Below are positions 21,357 through 30,951 of a stretch of 64,000 nucleotides of DNA, one piece after another. The stretch is taken from the NCBI GenBank assembly GCA_963971535.1, contig OZ020586.1, positions 71,015,548 through 71,079,547 on the forward strand, written 5' to 3'. Under the pieces are notes generated by a model. The model had not been told where the DNA came from. It saw only the letters and a program-made list of their open reading frames with translations, and did no database searches. The position numbers and the translations under genes were made by a program. The stretch comes from Notolepis coatsorum (Eukaryota; Chordata; Actinopteri; Aulopiformes; Paralepididae). Position 1 is the first letter of the stretch. Each line of letters starts with the position of its first letter.

Positions 21357-22787
21357 TGTTGTGAAGGGCCAGATTAAACCGAATATATATATTCATTTAT
21401 ATATATATATTTAATTGTATTTGTATATTCTCTAATATTCCCTGATATCCCTTGTATATTCCTTGTACAATATGCATTGAATATCCATTCTAGCCTACTG
21501 AACATCCCATAATAGTCTCCATTCTACTATTGGTCGAGACCTTGGTGCCAGGCTGCCATACCCCTCAGACCCAGTTCAAACGTACCGCTCCACATGTACG
21601 AACAAGTCCTAGTTCCGCGTAGGAATTTGGCTACCGCACCACTGATGGGACTATTTGTTCATAGTGCGTATATATACTGCGCTACTAAAGTAGGACTTTC
21701 TTTTCAGTCCAGTTTCTTACCCTCCAATAGAGTCACAGACGTAAAGCCTCCCCGCGACGCCACGTGTGGGAGTAAGGCCAAGTTCGCCTACCATCGGTAT
21801 TGAGACATCGTGTATATTAATATTTGAATAGTCATATTTGGCACTATATCGTCGAGTTGGACGTAGTCTATTAAGCTAATAATAGTCTGTTAATATATAG
21901 TGCTTCGTGCGGTGAGAATACTACCGTAGTCAGTACCCCATCGTTTCGGGCAGAGAACTGGCTGCTTACCCAGGGTGGTTGACCCTATGTGAAGCTGCAC
22001 CCGAGGAGCCCCAGAGCCGACGAGCGAGTGGACCTGTATACCGGATTATTCTACCGACGACAGCCCGCCTTCCCAGGCACGGATTATGCTTTGGATACTT
22101 TGATTATTCCATGGATAAAGACCCCCGACACTGCCGTGTGTTGGAACCCCCCCCCCTGGAGAGGACGCAAGGTGAGGAGACGCTCTGCAAGACGAGGTCG
22201 CTTCACGTCTCTCCCCCGTGGACCGGAGAGAGCCGGCCCACAAAGAGTCCACCTGCTTTCATCTGTGGTCCAAGGATCGCCGGCGCATTGAACGGCACTA
22301 CAGTGGGTTCACCTGGGATACCCTTGGCCGGACGAGGCAGCCGGATTCTACCCCCCCCCCCCCTCCTACTCCTGTCGGCTTACAAGCGACCGGATTAACC
22401 CCCTCTAGTGTATCTAGTATAATCATTAAAGTATCATTGCTGTTATTCCTTAACTATTCCAGGTCGTATATTTACCACCTGCGCCTTCAGAGATTGGACA
22501 TTCTCTATTGATATACCGACGAATACTCCTTGCCATAAAAGTGCATACTATTTCAATTCATAAATGTAATTAAGTGATTAAGTGCTTCTTCTACACACCA
22601 TCGCTGTGTAGAAATAAAGACCTGTTTCTAATTCGTACATTTGTGTTGGATCCGTTTCATCTACGTGAGAGTGTTCATGATAATATATTTATGCCGTGTA
22701 CTGGGTGGCCGAATATTAAGTACAAAGGTAGTGGTAGTAAGTATCATATCTAGTAATACAGTCAGGGAATTGTACCCCTCAGTTACA
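21357..22787 (+). repeat. BEL/Pao copy 1, 3' LTR
   Basis: Same length and, by eye, same sequence as the 5' LTR apart from compensating C-run length changes. It ends CAGTTACA, followed by the target duplication CGCTG. Confidence 0.95.
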
Positions 22788-22792
22788 CGCTG

Positions 22793-23500
22793 TAAGAGAC
22801 AGACGTCTGCTGTTCGTTTTAATTTCCGCACCAGGTAAATTGTCTCGTCATGACGCAATGACGCATTGATTGCTGGGTAATGTTGTTGTCCTCCAGTAAC
22901 AAGTCAGTGGAGGCACAACAGGAGAGACAACATTTCCCAGCAATCATCATTCTTTAATTTATTTTAGGCTACAATCGGGAAGAATAGGAGGGCCTGACAG
23001 CGTGGGGACAGAGAGAGCTGGGCTGTTGTCCTGCAGATGGATGCTTCAGTTCTCACACAGACGCAAATAAACGAACGCTTATAAAATGATTTAATAGGCT
23101 AAACTTCGTTTAAAATTCTTTGTTTTAGACTTGTTTATTCTATTTGAATGTTGTCGACATAATGCTACGTGGCCCGACTAGATCCATGACTCTGTTGCGA
23201 TACAAATGAATTATCTATAAAAGTGGCTATCTTTGAAATCCATCCACTGCTGTGGCGAGCCTGGGGCGAGCCTTTATCGCTACCGGGGAAACATAGGGGG
23301 AACATAGGACCCGGGGAACATAGAACCCTTTTGGAACATGGGAAACATAGGGGGAACATAGGACCCGGGGCATGGCGCAATGCAGTCTGTCGATCCATCC
23401 AGTCCCACGAACGGCAACTCCATTCAGTCCCGGGCCGGGCCCGGGCCCCAGACCCCCCGCGGGCCCTAAGGCGGCTGCCTCGGCAGCCTCGCCTATATCG
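22793..23500. other. Right part of the hAT element, no transposase
   Basis: Contains an inverted pair at about 22862-22935 (ATTGCTGGGTAATGTTGT against ACAACATTTCCCAGCAAT), the right subterminal inverted repeat (23038-23225), and a short duplicated GGGGAACATAGGACCCGGGG-type block at about 23285-23375 next to a very GC-rich stretch (23400-23480). Confidence 0.6.
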
Positions 23501-23509
23501 CCGCCGTTG

Positions 23510-23820
23510 CACACATCACATCATGACCATTCACATACACTGGGTATGGAGACACACAACACATGACCATTCACATACACTGGGCATGAAGACACACATC
23601 ACATCTTGACCATTCACATACACTGGGCATGAAGACACACATCACATCATGACCATTCACATACACTGGGTATGGAGACACACAACACATGACCATTCAC
23701 ATACACTGGGCATGAAGACACACATCACATGATTCATGACCATTCACATACACTGGGCATGAAGACACACATCACATCATGACCATTTACATACACTGGG
23801 CATGAAGACACACATCACAG
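23510..23820. repeat. Minisatellite array, right part
   Basis: About 7 further copies of the unit of about 43 bp seen at 10395-10963, in the same orientation. Confidence 0.95.
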
Positions 23821-23825
23821 ACCAG

Positions 23826-24070
23826 TAGGGCTGTACCGAATGTAATTTTTTTTAACATTCGAAGCTTCTATTGAAGTTTTCGAATGAAGCTTCGAATGTC
23901 TGTCGTCATAATTATTTTATGACATAATTAGGGCTGCAACTAATGACTATTTTGGTAGTCGACTAATCTGTCGATTATTTTTTCGATTAGTCGATTAATC
24001 GAAAAACAATTATATAAAAAAAATAAAAAGATTAAAAAAAATAAAAAAAAATATAAAAGGCCAGCGTTCT
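23826..24070. mobile_element. Two hAT MITE ends (fragments)
   Basis: TAGGGCTGTACCGAATG at 23826 and TAGGGCTGCAACTAATGAC at 23929 are typical fish hAT terminal repeats, each followed by self-complementary motifs (TTCGAAGCTTC; GATTAGTCGATTAATCG). No matching right ends or duplications are visible. An A-rich stretch follows. Confidence 0.5.
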
Positions 24071-24074
24071 AAAG

Positions 24075-25389
24075 TATAGGAATACGTGGCAGTGTTTGCA
24101 GGGCTATAACTATATTATATATTATAGCTATGGATGCAATACTATTGCCCATTTGACCTCGAGTATCTATCGTTCAATATGTGAAAAAGAAATAATTTTT
24201 TCATCCATACATTCCCGTTTTATACCGGTAATAGCCCCCAACGTGTATTATACTAAATGCATTTGTGTTCCGTCCCTACAGATGCTACAATTAAAAAATC
24301 AAATGCATATGATAGGTATTATGTTCCATCATGAATGCATGAAAGGGTGGGGGGGGGGGGGGGGGGGTCGTTTTTCGATGCTTTGATCGTCACCAACGGA
24401 ATACGTTATGGACTAGCTTTACACACATACGCTCGGATCGCAATGAAGGCATGATTTGATCAACGCAAGATTGATATCATATAGCCCTTACCTTGACTAG
24501 GATCTGCCCCAAAAAGAATATTCCAATTATCTGATCACGAGTCCCAGTATTGGTGTCAATCGTGTCGCCAAGATAATCCGCCATACATCATCCATCTGGA
24601 GCATTTGACACTCCTCAGGCCGATCGGGACAATCCCCTTGCCCGACATGGAAAAGTCCGCCCAGACCAATATAATCGACGCACAGCCCAAGACACAGAGT
24701 TTCAAAGGGTGCTCGATACCGCTGCCTGGTAGGATGCGGCCGGTATTGCACTTTTGGGATCTCAGACTCATTCCATATGATAACACCAGGCTCCCTGGAT
24801 GGATAATGAATGGAAATATCGAATAAAAGAAAAAACGACCGGTGCGGCCGGGTAGCGCAGCAGACTAAGCGTCTGTCTACCACCACAGAGACAGTAGGAT
24901 CGAATCCAGCTGTGGTGCTTCCGGGTTGGCCGACCGTCCATACTAACACAATTGGCAGTGTTAGAGGGTGGGAAACCCGGCGAGGGTGGGTCCTGGTCGT
25001 TGTAAACAGCGACTTCTACAGTTCGGTCGGGGCACTTGCACAGCAAGGGAAGGATCTGGGAGAGGTAGTGTGACCTTCCACACGTTACACTCTCCCAGTG
25101 AGAGTCCGCGCTGCCAGGTGAAAAGAAGCGGTGGGCTGGGTACACATGTGTCGGAAGAAGCATGTGATAGTCTCCGCCCTCCCAGACCGACGGTAGGGGG
25201 TAGAGTGTGCAACGACCAGGAGGGGGATTGGGAATTGGCATAACGACTAACATTGGGATGGGAGAAAAACGGAAAAAGAAGGGGGGAAAGATAATAAAAA
25301 AACGACCAAAACCAACCATACTCAGGTCTGGCACTGAACATTCGGCGAGTTAACCCGATTATCATCGGGTCTGGCGCGGAATGAGTTAA
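24075..25389. mobile_element. piggyBac-like (TTAA) element with SINE inside
   Basis: The right end is TTAA at 25386-25389 with CTCATTCCGCGCCAGACC reading inward. The sequence to the right is the inside of a LINE 3' end interrupted exactly at its own TTAA, which fixes this boundary. Parts of the interior recur elsewhere: the TATTATAGCTATGG block at about 41450, and the G-run followed by TCGTTTTT and ATGCTTTGAT at 49775-49810. A G-run of about 19 bases lies at 24348-24366. No transposase frame is visible; the left boundary is uncertain. Confidence 0.5.
24841..25296 (+). mobile_element. tRNA-derived SINE with 11-bp TSD
   Basis: A 456-bp element flanked by AAAAAACGACC at 24830-24840 and 25297-25307. 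The head is tRNA-like, with an A-box region TAGCGCAGCAGACTAAGCG and a B-box GGATCGAATCC, then a long body and an A-rich 3' end. A related copy lies inverted at 50328-50797. SINE family name not assigned. Pol III transcription would start at the head. Confidence 0.85.
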
Positions 25390-25595
25390 GGGGATGCAGA
25401 CCAGAGAAAGACTTTTGTCTTGTTTACATCAGGGTCCCCCATTTTCAATTCATCATGACATTTATGACATACACAACATACAGATATACAGATATATATG
25501 ACATTTATGACATACAGATATACAGTAGGCTACTGTTACATCCAGACATTCATGACATACAAGATATACAAATATACAGTACTGTTTAAGAGACA
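25390..25595 (-). mobile_element. LINE 3' untranslated fragment
   Basis: Complement of the LINE 3' end seen at 1950-2230 and 63053-63170: GGGGATGCAGACCAGAGAAAG, then GGGTCCCCCATTTTCAATTC and repeated TTTATGACATACA segments. It is cut on the left at TTAA by the piggyBac-like element. Confidence 0.7.
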
Positions 25596-25915
25596 GAGAT
25601 CCTAAAGAGAGAGAGAGAGACACACACACACACACACACAGACACACGGAGAGAGAGAGACACACGGAGAGATAGAGAGATACAGAGAGAAAGAGACAGA
25701 GAGATACAGAGAGACAGAGACACACACACAGAGAGAGACACAGAGAGAAAGAGACAGAGAGAGAGAAACAGGGAGAAAGCGAGACAGAGACAGAGTGAAA
25801 GAGAGACAGTGAGAAAGAGACAGAAAGAGAGGGGGAGACAGAGTGAAAGAGAGAAAGACATCGAGAGTAGAGAGAGACAGCGAGCATGAAAGAGAGAGCG
25901 GGATACAGAGATCAG
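25596..25915. repeat. Purine-rich (GA)n/(CA)n tract
   Basis: About 320 bases of AGAGAG, ACACAC and AGACAG repeats on the plus strand, almost pure purine over long stretches. Confidence 0.95.
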
Positions 25916-26014
25916 TCCTGGCCAGGGGCTCTCAGTCGTTTATCTCTGTGCTCCCACAATCCTTTGCTCCTGAATAAATGCCTTCTCAGACACATAATCT
26001 CTTTAAGGTAGGAA

Positions 26015-26206
26015 CGGAACCAACCTCTCTCTCTCTGTCTGTCTCTTTCTCTCTATCTCTCTCTGTGTCTTTCTGTCTTTCTCTCACTCACCGCGTCACT
26101 CTGTGTGTGTGTCTCTCTCTGTTACACTGTCTCACTCTTTTTCTCTTTATGTCTGTCTCTTTCTGTCTCCATATTTTTCTCTTTTTGTCTCTTTCTCCTC
26201 TCCTTT

Positions 26207-26265
<59 letters not shown>

Positions 26266-26354
26266 CCCTTCCCCCTCCTTTTCTGTTATCCTTGTCCCTC
26301 CCTCTCTCCCTTCCCCCTCTCACTCTCTCTAACTCTTGCTACTTCTGTTCTCTC

Positions 26355-26417
<63 letters not shown>
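26015..26417. repeat. Pyrimidine-rich (CT)n tract with (CTTT)n core
   Basis: About 400 bases of TCTCTC and CTGTCT repeats, with about 15 CTTT units at 26207-26265 and a pure CT run at 26352-26415. It is the complement-type mirror of the GA tract 100 bases to the left. Confidence 0.95.
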
Positions 26418-26418
<1 letters not shown>

Positions 26419-26958
26419 ATCCTTTGCAGTTCCCGGGTTCACTGATTATTCAAATTACAACAAGGAATTAAGAGCCAGCGTGTTGGAATTATGAAGTAAA
26501 ACGGGATGGATTTAGACATCGAGGACAGTCTCTCCCCAGCTCGTCCTCCTAGAGAGAGAAGCCGTCCAAGCCGAGCAGACAGAGGAGTGTCTCGCTAACG
26601 TTAGAAAGAGGAGACAAGTGAACGGAATTAGAATCATCACTCTGGGTGTAACAATACACACACTTTCAGATTAGATACGAATTTCCATTTTTGAGGTTGC
26701 AATTCAATTACATTTTAGTTCATTTGTGCATTGAAATGTATTCATACTACAAAGCTATATATATACAGCTTGGTTTGGCTCAGAAGAATACAATCGTTAT
26801 TTCAACATCATAAACACTGAATATAAAACTAAACAACCAGTTAAACATTATGCTAATAGCAGTAGCCATACCATACCACCAGTTAAACATTATGCTAATA
26901 AAAATAGCAGTAGGGCAAAGTAGTTGGTTGTCAGTTGTCAGTTTGACCATGGGTAGGT

Positions 26959-26989
<31 letters not shown>

Positions 26990-27278
26990 ATTCTTTCCCA
27001 CGGCGACTATGGATAGGGAATTTCTTTATTTAATTAAAATGTTCACAACAACATGGATGCATGTACTCTGCCAGCATGTTTAATATCCATAATACTAAAT
27101 GTTTGACTAAGATTTCTATGAAACTTTATTCTAAAAAAAAAAAAAAAAAAAATTTTTTTAAAACTCATAAAATATATTGGGTCGCACCTAAATCGGCAGG
27201 GTCGGTCGGTAACCGGAAACCAACTATTAATTTTGTTAGGCCTAGCCATATACCATATAACCAGCAAGCCACCAGGAG
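26418..27278. other. No recognised gene; homopolymer runs
   Basis: Contains a T-run at about 26967-26989 and an A-run followed by T-run at about 27134-27160, plus a short ATATATATA stretch near 26756. I see no coding signal or bounded repeat. Confidence 0.4.
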
Positions 27279-27480
27279 TTAGAATAGAATATAATAGAAA
27301 TACTTTTATTATCCAGAGGGAAATTTGACACTGCAAATCACTCACATTAAACATTTAGACAGAACAAGTCACAAATAAGAATAACAAAACTAATTGCCTA
27401 AGAATAAGAATAGAATAAAATATACAGTAAATAAATACAATAAAAATATACTGAAGTCTACAGTAGGTGTAATATTGCAC
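27279..27480 (-). mobile_element. LINE 3' end fragment
   Basis: On the minus strand this reads as a LINE 3' terminus: a CCCTCTGGATAATAAAAGTA segment followed by a TATTC-type repeat tail (complement at 27283-27300). No protein-coding part is left. Confidence 0.5.
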
Positions 27481-27701
27481 AGTGTTGCTTCAAAAGTAAG
27501 AGATTCCCCAGTGTTTGGTGTTAATTTTGTTTTATCACTAAATGAAACAGAAGATACTGAGATTGCATTTTGTGTTGCTTTCCTCGGCAGATGAGGAATC
27601 AATAAGAAACATTTTAAACTCATTAGATTCACCACCAATAGGGGAAGAACAAAATGAGATCATAAACTCATATTTCTGCAAAAAAGAATAGGAAGATGCA
27701 C

Positions 27702-28500
27702 TCAGTCAGAAGATCCTTAGGAACTTCTACTCATGTACAATAGAGAGCATCCTGACTGGCAACATCACCTCCTGGTTTGGGAATAGCACTGCACAAGACC
27801 GTAGCAGACTACAAAGAGTGACACGTTCAGCCGAACGCACAATTGGAGGGGGGCTTCCCACCCTCCAGAACATTTACAACAAGCGGTGCAGGGGGAAGGC
27901 TAAGAGAATTATTAAGGACTCGAGCCACCCGAACAACTGCCTCTTTGAACTGCTGCGGTCAGGCAAGCGATACCGGAGTCTTAAGGCGAGCACAGAAAGA
28001 CTCAGAAGAAGCTTCTATCCCCAGGCCATCAGACTGCTAAACGAACAATAAACACTATGCAACAACCATCAAATGCACACAGCACACACACCCACACGCA
28101 CACACTCACTTAAACCACACAAACACACTTTATATTTATTGATAAAGGATTTGCACTACAACTCGTACACCCACTGTAAATTGTACCTAAATTGCACCTC
28201 ATCCCATTTCTGCCTTGCACTATATAGTATTGTATTAGTACACTGCACAGTATTGTATATTATATGGTAACTCAGTTACGTCTATTCTGCATCGAACATT
28301 GTACATATGTCTATACTGAACACTGTGACCTCATTTTTTTTTACTTCTAATTTACATGCTATACTATGTTATTTTATTTCATACTTATCTTGTCTTGCAC
28401 AGTCTCTGGAGCGTAACAGTAAGAAGCATTTTGTATAAAAGTATTCTGTACTTCTGTATGACAACTATTAAAGAAACTTGAACTTGAAACTTGAAACTTA
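27702..28500 (+). mobile_element. Rex1/CR1-type LINE, 5'-truncated copy
   Basis: Plus-strand copy of the LINE at 55.87-59.32 kb. Its ORF2 end (27702-28051) reads [17 protein letters not shown] and, after [10 protein letters not shown], ends [15 protein letters not shown] and stop. A 3' untranslated region with CA-rich and TGTAC-rich parts follows, then a tail of GAAACTTGAACTTGAAACTT repeats at 28472-28498. No catalytic domain. Confidence 0.85.
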
Positions 28501-29199
28501 ACCTGTTAAGCTGTAGCCCTATTTTCAGAAATTTTGCCTAAATGTACATGCCTAAGTAAATGGAAGATTGCTCCACTTCTACAAGGTCAATTTGCATGTT
28601 CTTGGTATCTAGGAACATCTATATCCAGTGTCAGAAATATTGTGTCTGTTACTAGGCTTGAGTAAATTGTAATAAAAAAAAGGAGAATATAAATTATGAT
28701 TTTATTTTGCATCTTATTTTGAGAGAAATCTCTAGCACAGCAATTGTAATATGGTGTTCCATGTTACAATTGCTGTGCTAGAGATTTCGCTCACTGAGCT
28801 CATTCAGCACCTTCTTGCAATCAAGTGTACAGAAAATCTAAGCAAATGAATAAAGGGAAGATGATTAAACAGAATGATTTGTAGATACAGTAATAAATTA
28901 TAATCCATTTTAATTATAAATTCATATTTGACCTTGAACTTGACCTTGACCTTATTATGGCCAAATCATACATCTATGGATAGGGAAAAGGCTTTCCAAT
29001 GGCAGTGTTACATCTGGATATAGTAATTTCCTCACAGTTTTACGATAAAAGAGATATAATTTAAAAATAATTTATAAATTCTTATTTTCGGTAAATCTTA
29101 TAAAACATCGGTATAATGAAAATATACACATTGACTGCTGTTTTGATAGGGTTAAGGTCTTTACTCTTGGATACATTTGGAAGAAAAAAACACAACCTC
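28501..29199. repeat. Non-coding interspersed repeat with a long hairpin
   Basis: The last 85 or so bases (about 29115-29200) recur at 50050-50140, so this is part of a repeat family, probably a non-autonomous DNA element beginning TTAACCTGTTAAGCTGTAGC. A perfect 25-bp stem with a 14-base loop lies at 28725-28788 (arms contain CTAGCACAGCAATTGTAA and its complement). No coding signal. Confidence 0.45.
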
Positions 29200-29985
29200 T
29201 TAACACATTGAGTGCCAGCGACGACATATCTCGTTTTATCAGCCCGGCCCCCGGTGAGTGCCGACGACGACAAATGTCGTTTTATTTTTTTATTAGCGAT
29301 CTGAATTCATATTTCATCAACCGAGTCTCCCGTTGGTACAGCAGCCCCTCCAGGAGCTCAGATGGGGAAAAAGCGCCCCCTATTGTCTATCCCTGTGTAA
29401 CTGCAGGTCAGTCGATTAGACTGACCTGGGATCTGTAGATCTGTAGAGGTGGAGCCAACTGGCTCCATTGTGCTGGCAAGCCGTCTGATCAAGAGGGATC
29501 TGATCGCGAGACGGAAAGCAGCGTGGAATATATATTTACAGCAGCCAATAATCAATCAATAAGTGTGATCGATATTTGGAATGGCGATCAGGAATTGGAA
29601 TAATCTTTTTGGAGAACAACTGATCTAAGGTAAGGAGTCTATGTTACTAGTCTTGGGGTAATCTGAGCTGTATTCACTGAGATAACAGCGTGTCCCTATG
29701 TGTGTATGTGTGTGTGTGGCTGTGTGTGATCTTGAGGAAACGAGAGAATAGATTTTTCAGCTCACGTCTATAGCGTGCATAAGTACACATAATACTATCG
29801 ATAATCTAGCGTTTATTTGAAAACGATTCATAAATAGGCCGACAAATGACAACGTGTCTAGTGTATTCGAGAAAATTCCAATAAATGCTGTTTATGGGGG
29901 AATGTTTAAATTTTCCAAAAATCTTCAAGAGAACGATAGCTTTTCGAAATGCTATAAAAAGGAAATGAACCGATTAAAAAACAAT
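29200..29985. mobile_element. piggyBac-like (TTAA) left end
   Basis: Starts TTAACACATTGAGTGCCAGC, matching the end pattern of the elements at 6470 and 25386, with an internal echo GAGTGCCGACGACGAC. The block around 29570-29620 (GGCGATCAGGAATTGGAATA, TCTTTTTGG) reappears inverted at about 49925-49985. The segments at 37820-38076, 40258-40545, 41372-41647 and 49716-50050 may be the rest of the same element, split by an L1-like LINE, two hAT elements and BEL copy 2. This reconstruction is an inference. Confidence 0.45.
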
Positions 29986-30141
29986 CCGTGGACTTCCGGT
30001 ATGGTGAGCAGGGAGTAGGACGCGTTTTTCCCTCTCTCCCTCATGTTTTTTTAAATTCTACGTTTTAAGACTCCAAACCCTCACAATTCTTGTTTATATG
30101 CTAGTATCGATATAGCTAACTAAGTATTTATCTTCGCAAAG

Positions 30142-30951
30142 ATGACATCCAAGACTCCAAGACCAAAACGGGGCGATGTTCAAAATGAGGAGGAGGCTGA
30201 CGACGCTTTTAGCAAGGCCTGGCTGGCCACCCTACTTGAAAGCCACAAAGAGGCTATGACCACCGAGTTCAGAAAAGCCATTACCACTCTGGAAAATAAA
30301 CTTGACCAAATGAAAACGGACGTGGCCGACAACGGACAGCGGGTCAAGTCCCTGGAGGAGAATGCGGAATCTGTAAGCGAAAGAATTGTGTCGCTAGAGG
30401 CTACATGTGCGGATCTGAGGGCTAGCCATGCTATGCTAAAGGCTAAAGCGGAGGACCTCGAGGCTCGAGGGCGACGTAACAACCTTTGGATCATTGGACT
30501 ACCAGAACAGATTGAGGGCCCGAGAGCAACATCCTTCTTCGCCACCCTTTTATCCCAAATTCTTGGGGCAGAGACCCTCCCTAACCCTCCAGAATTGGAC
30601 CGCGCACACAGGTCTCTGGCAGCTAAACCGAAGCAGGGTGAAAAGCCTAGGCCTGTTATCATCAGGTTCCATAACTATCAAACCAAAGAACGGGTGATCC
30701 GGGAGGCCAGAAAGAGAAGAGCGGAGATGCAGTACGACGGTCAACAAATTACTTTCTACGAGGATTATACCCCGGCTGTGTTGGAACAGCGAGCACCGTA
30801 CCGCAATGTGATGGCACTACTTTACAAGCGGGGGCTGAGGCCTAGTCTTCACTACCCGGCTAAACTGATGATTACGGAAGAGAGTGGGGACAGACTACGC
30901 TTCATGTCTGTTGGAGATGCCGAAGCGTACCTCAAGGCCAAGATAGCCTAG
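30142..30951 (+). CDS. L1-like ORF1 RNA-binding protein
   Basis: An open frame of 269 codons. Residues about 20-110 are rich in E, K, L and A with heptad-like spacing (coiled coil for trimer formation). Residues about 110-195 form the RRM-like domain, opening RRNNLWIIGLPEQIEG and containing DRAHRSL and RPVIIRFHNYQTKERV. The rest (AEMQYDGQQITFYEDYT onward) matches the C-terminal domain of the transposase_22/L1 ORF1 family. The product coats its own transcript. The ATG follows a short leader and is preceded by AAAG; there is no closer upstream start in frame. Intact, in contrast to ORF2. Confidence 0.88.
   Translation: MTSKTPRPKRGDVQNEEEADDAFSKAWLATLLESHKEAMTTEFRKAITTLENKLDQMKTDVADNGQRVKSLEENAESVSERIVSLEATCADLRASHAMLKAKAEDLEARGRRNNLWIIGLPEQIEGPRATSFFATLLSQILGAETLPNPPELDRAHRSLAAKPKQGEKPRPVIIRFHNYQTKERVIREARKRRAEMQYDGQQITFYEDYTPAVLEQRAPYRNVMALLYKRGLRPSLHYPAKLMITEESGDRLRFMSVGDAEAYLKAKIA

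Larger units (their letters stand above)
13686..22787 (+). mobile_element. Complete BEL/Pao LTR retrotransposon, copy 1
   Basis: A 9102-bp element with two 1431-bp LTRs (13686-15116 and 21357-22787), a primer-binding site, one gag-pol frame and a purine tract before the 3' LTR. The 5-bp target duplication CGCTG is at 13681-13685 and 22788-22792. By eye the LTRs differ only in the lengths of C-runs, implying a recent insertion. It lies inside a hAT element with both sides intact. Confidence 0.95.
10964..23509 (-). mobile_element. hAT DNA transposon carrying a BEL/Pao insertion
   Basis: The left end is CAGTGGCGG at 10964, and the right end is CGCCGCCGTTG ending at 23509. The 8-bp target duplication CACACATC is at 10956-10963 and 23510-23517. 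The sequence at about 11035-11240 reappears inverted at about 23038-23225, giving long subterminal inverted repeats. Without the 9102-bp BEL/Pao element and its 5-bp duplication, the hAT would be about 3.4 kb. The minus-strand transposase is reduced to its C-terminal part, so this copy depends on others for movement. Confidence 0.85.

Noticed and set aside
24841..24915. Possible tRNA gene
   Set aside because: The A- and B-box-like motifs are part of a 456-bp SINE with target duplications, and the cloverleaf is not convincing.
25462..26471. Long Leu/Ser-rich frames across the GA and CT tracts
   Set aside because: They are direct translations of dinucleotide repeats in several frames.
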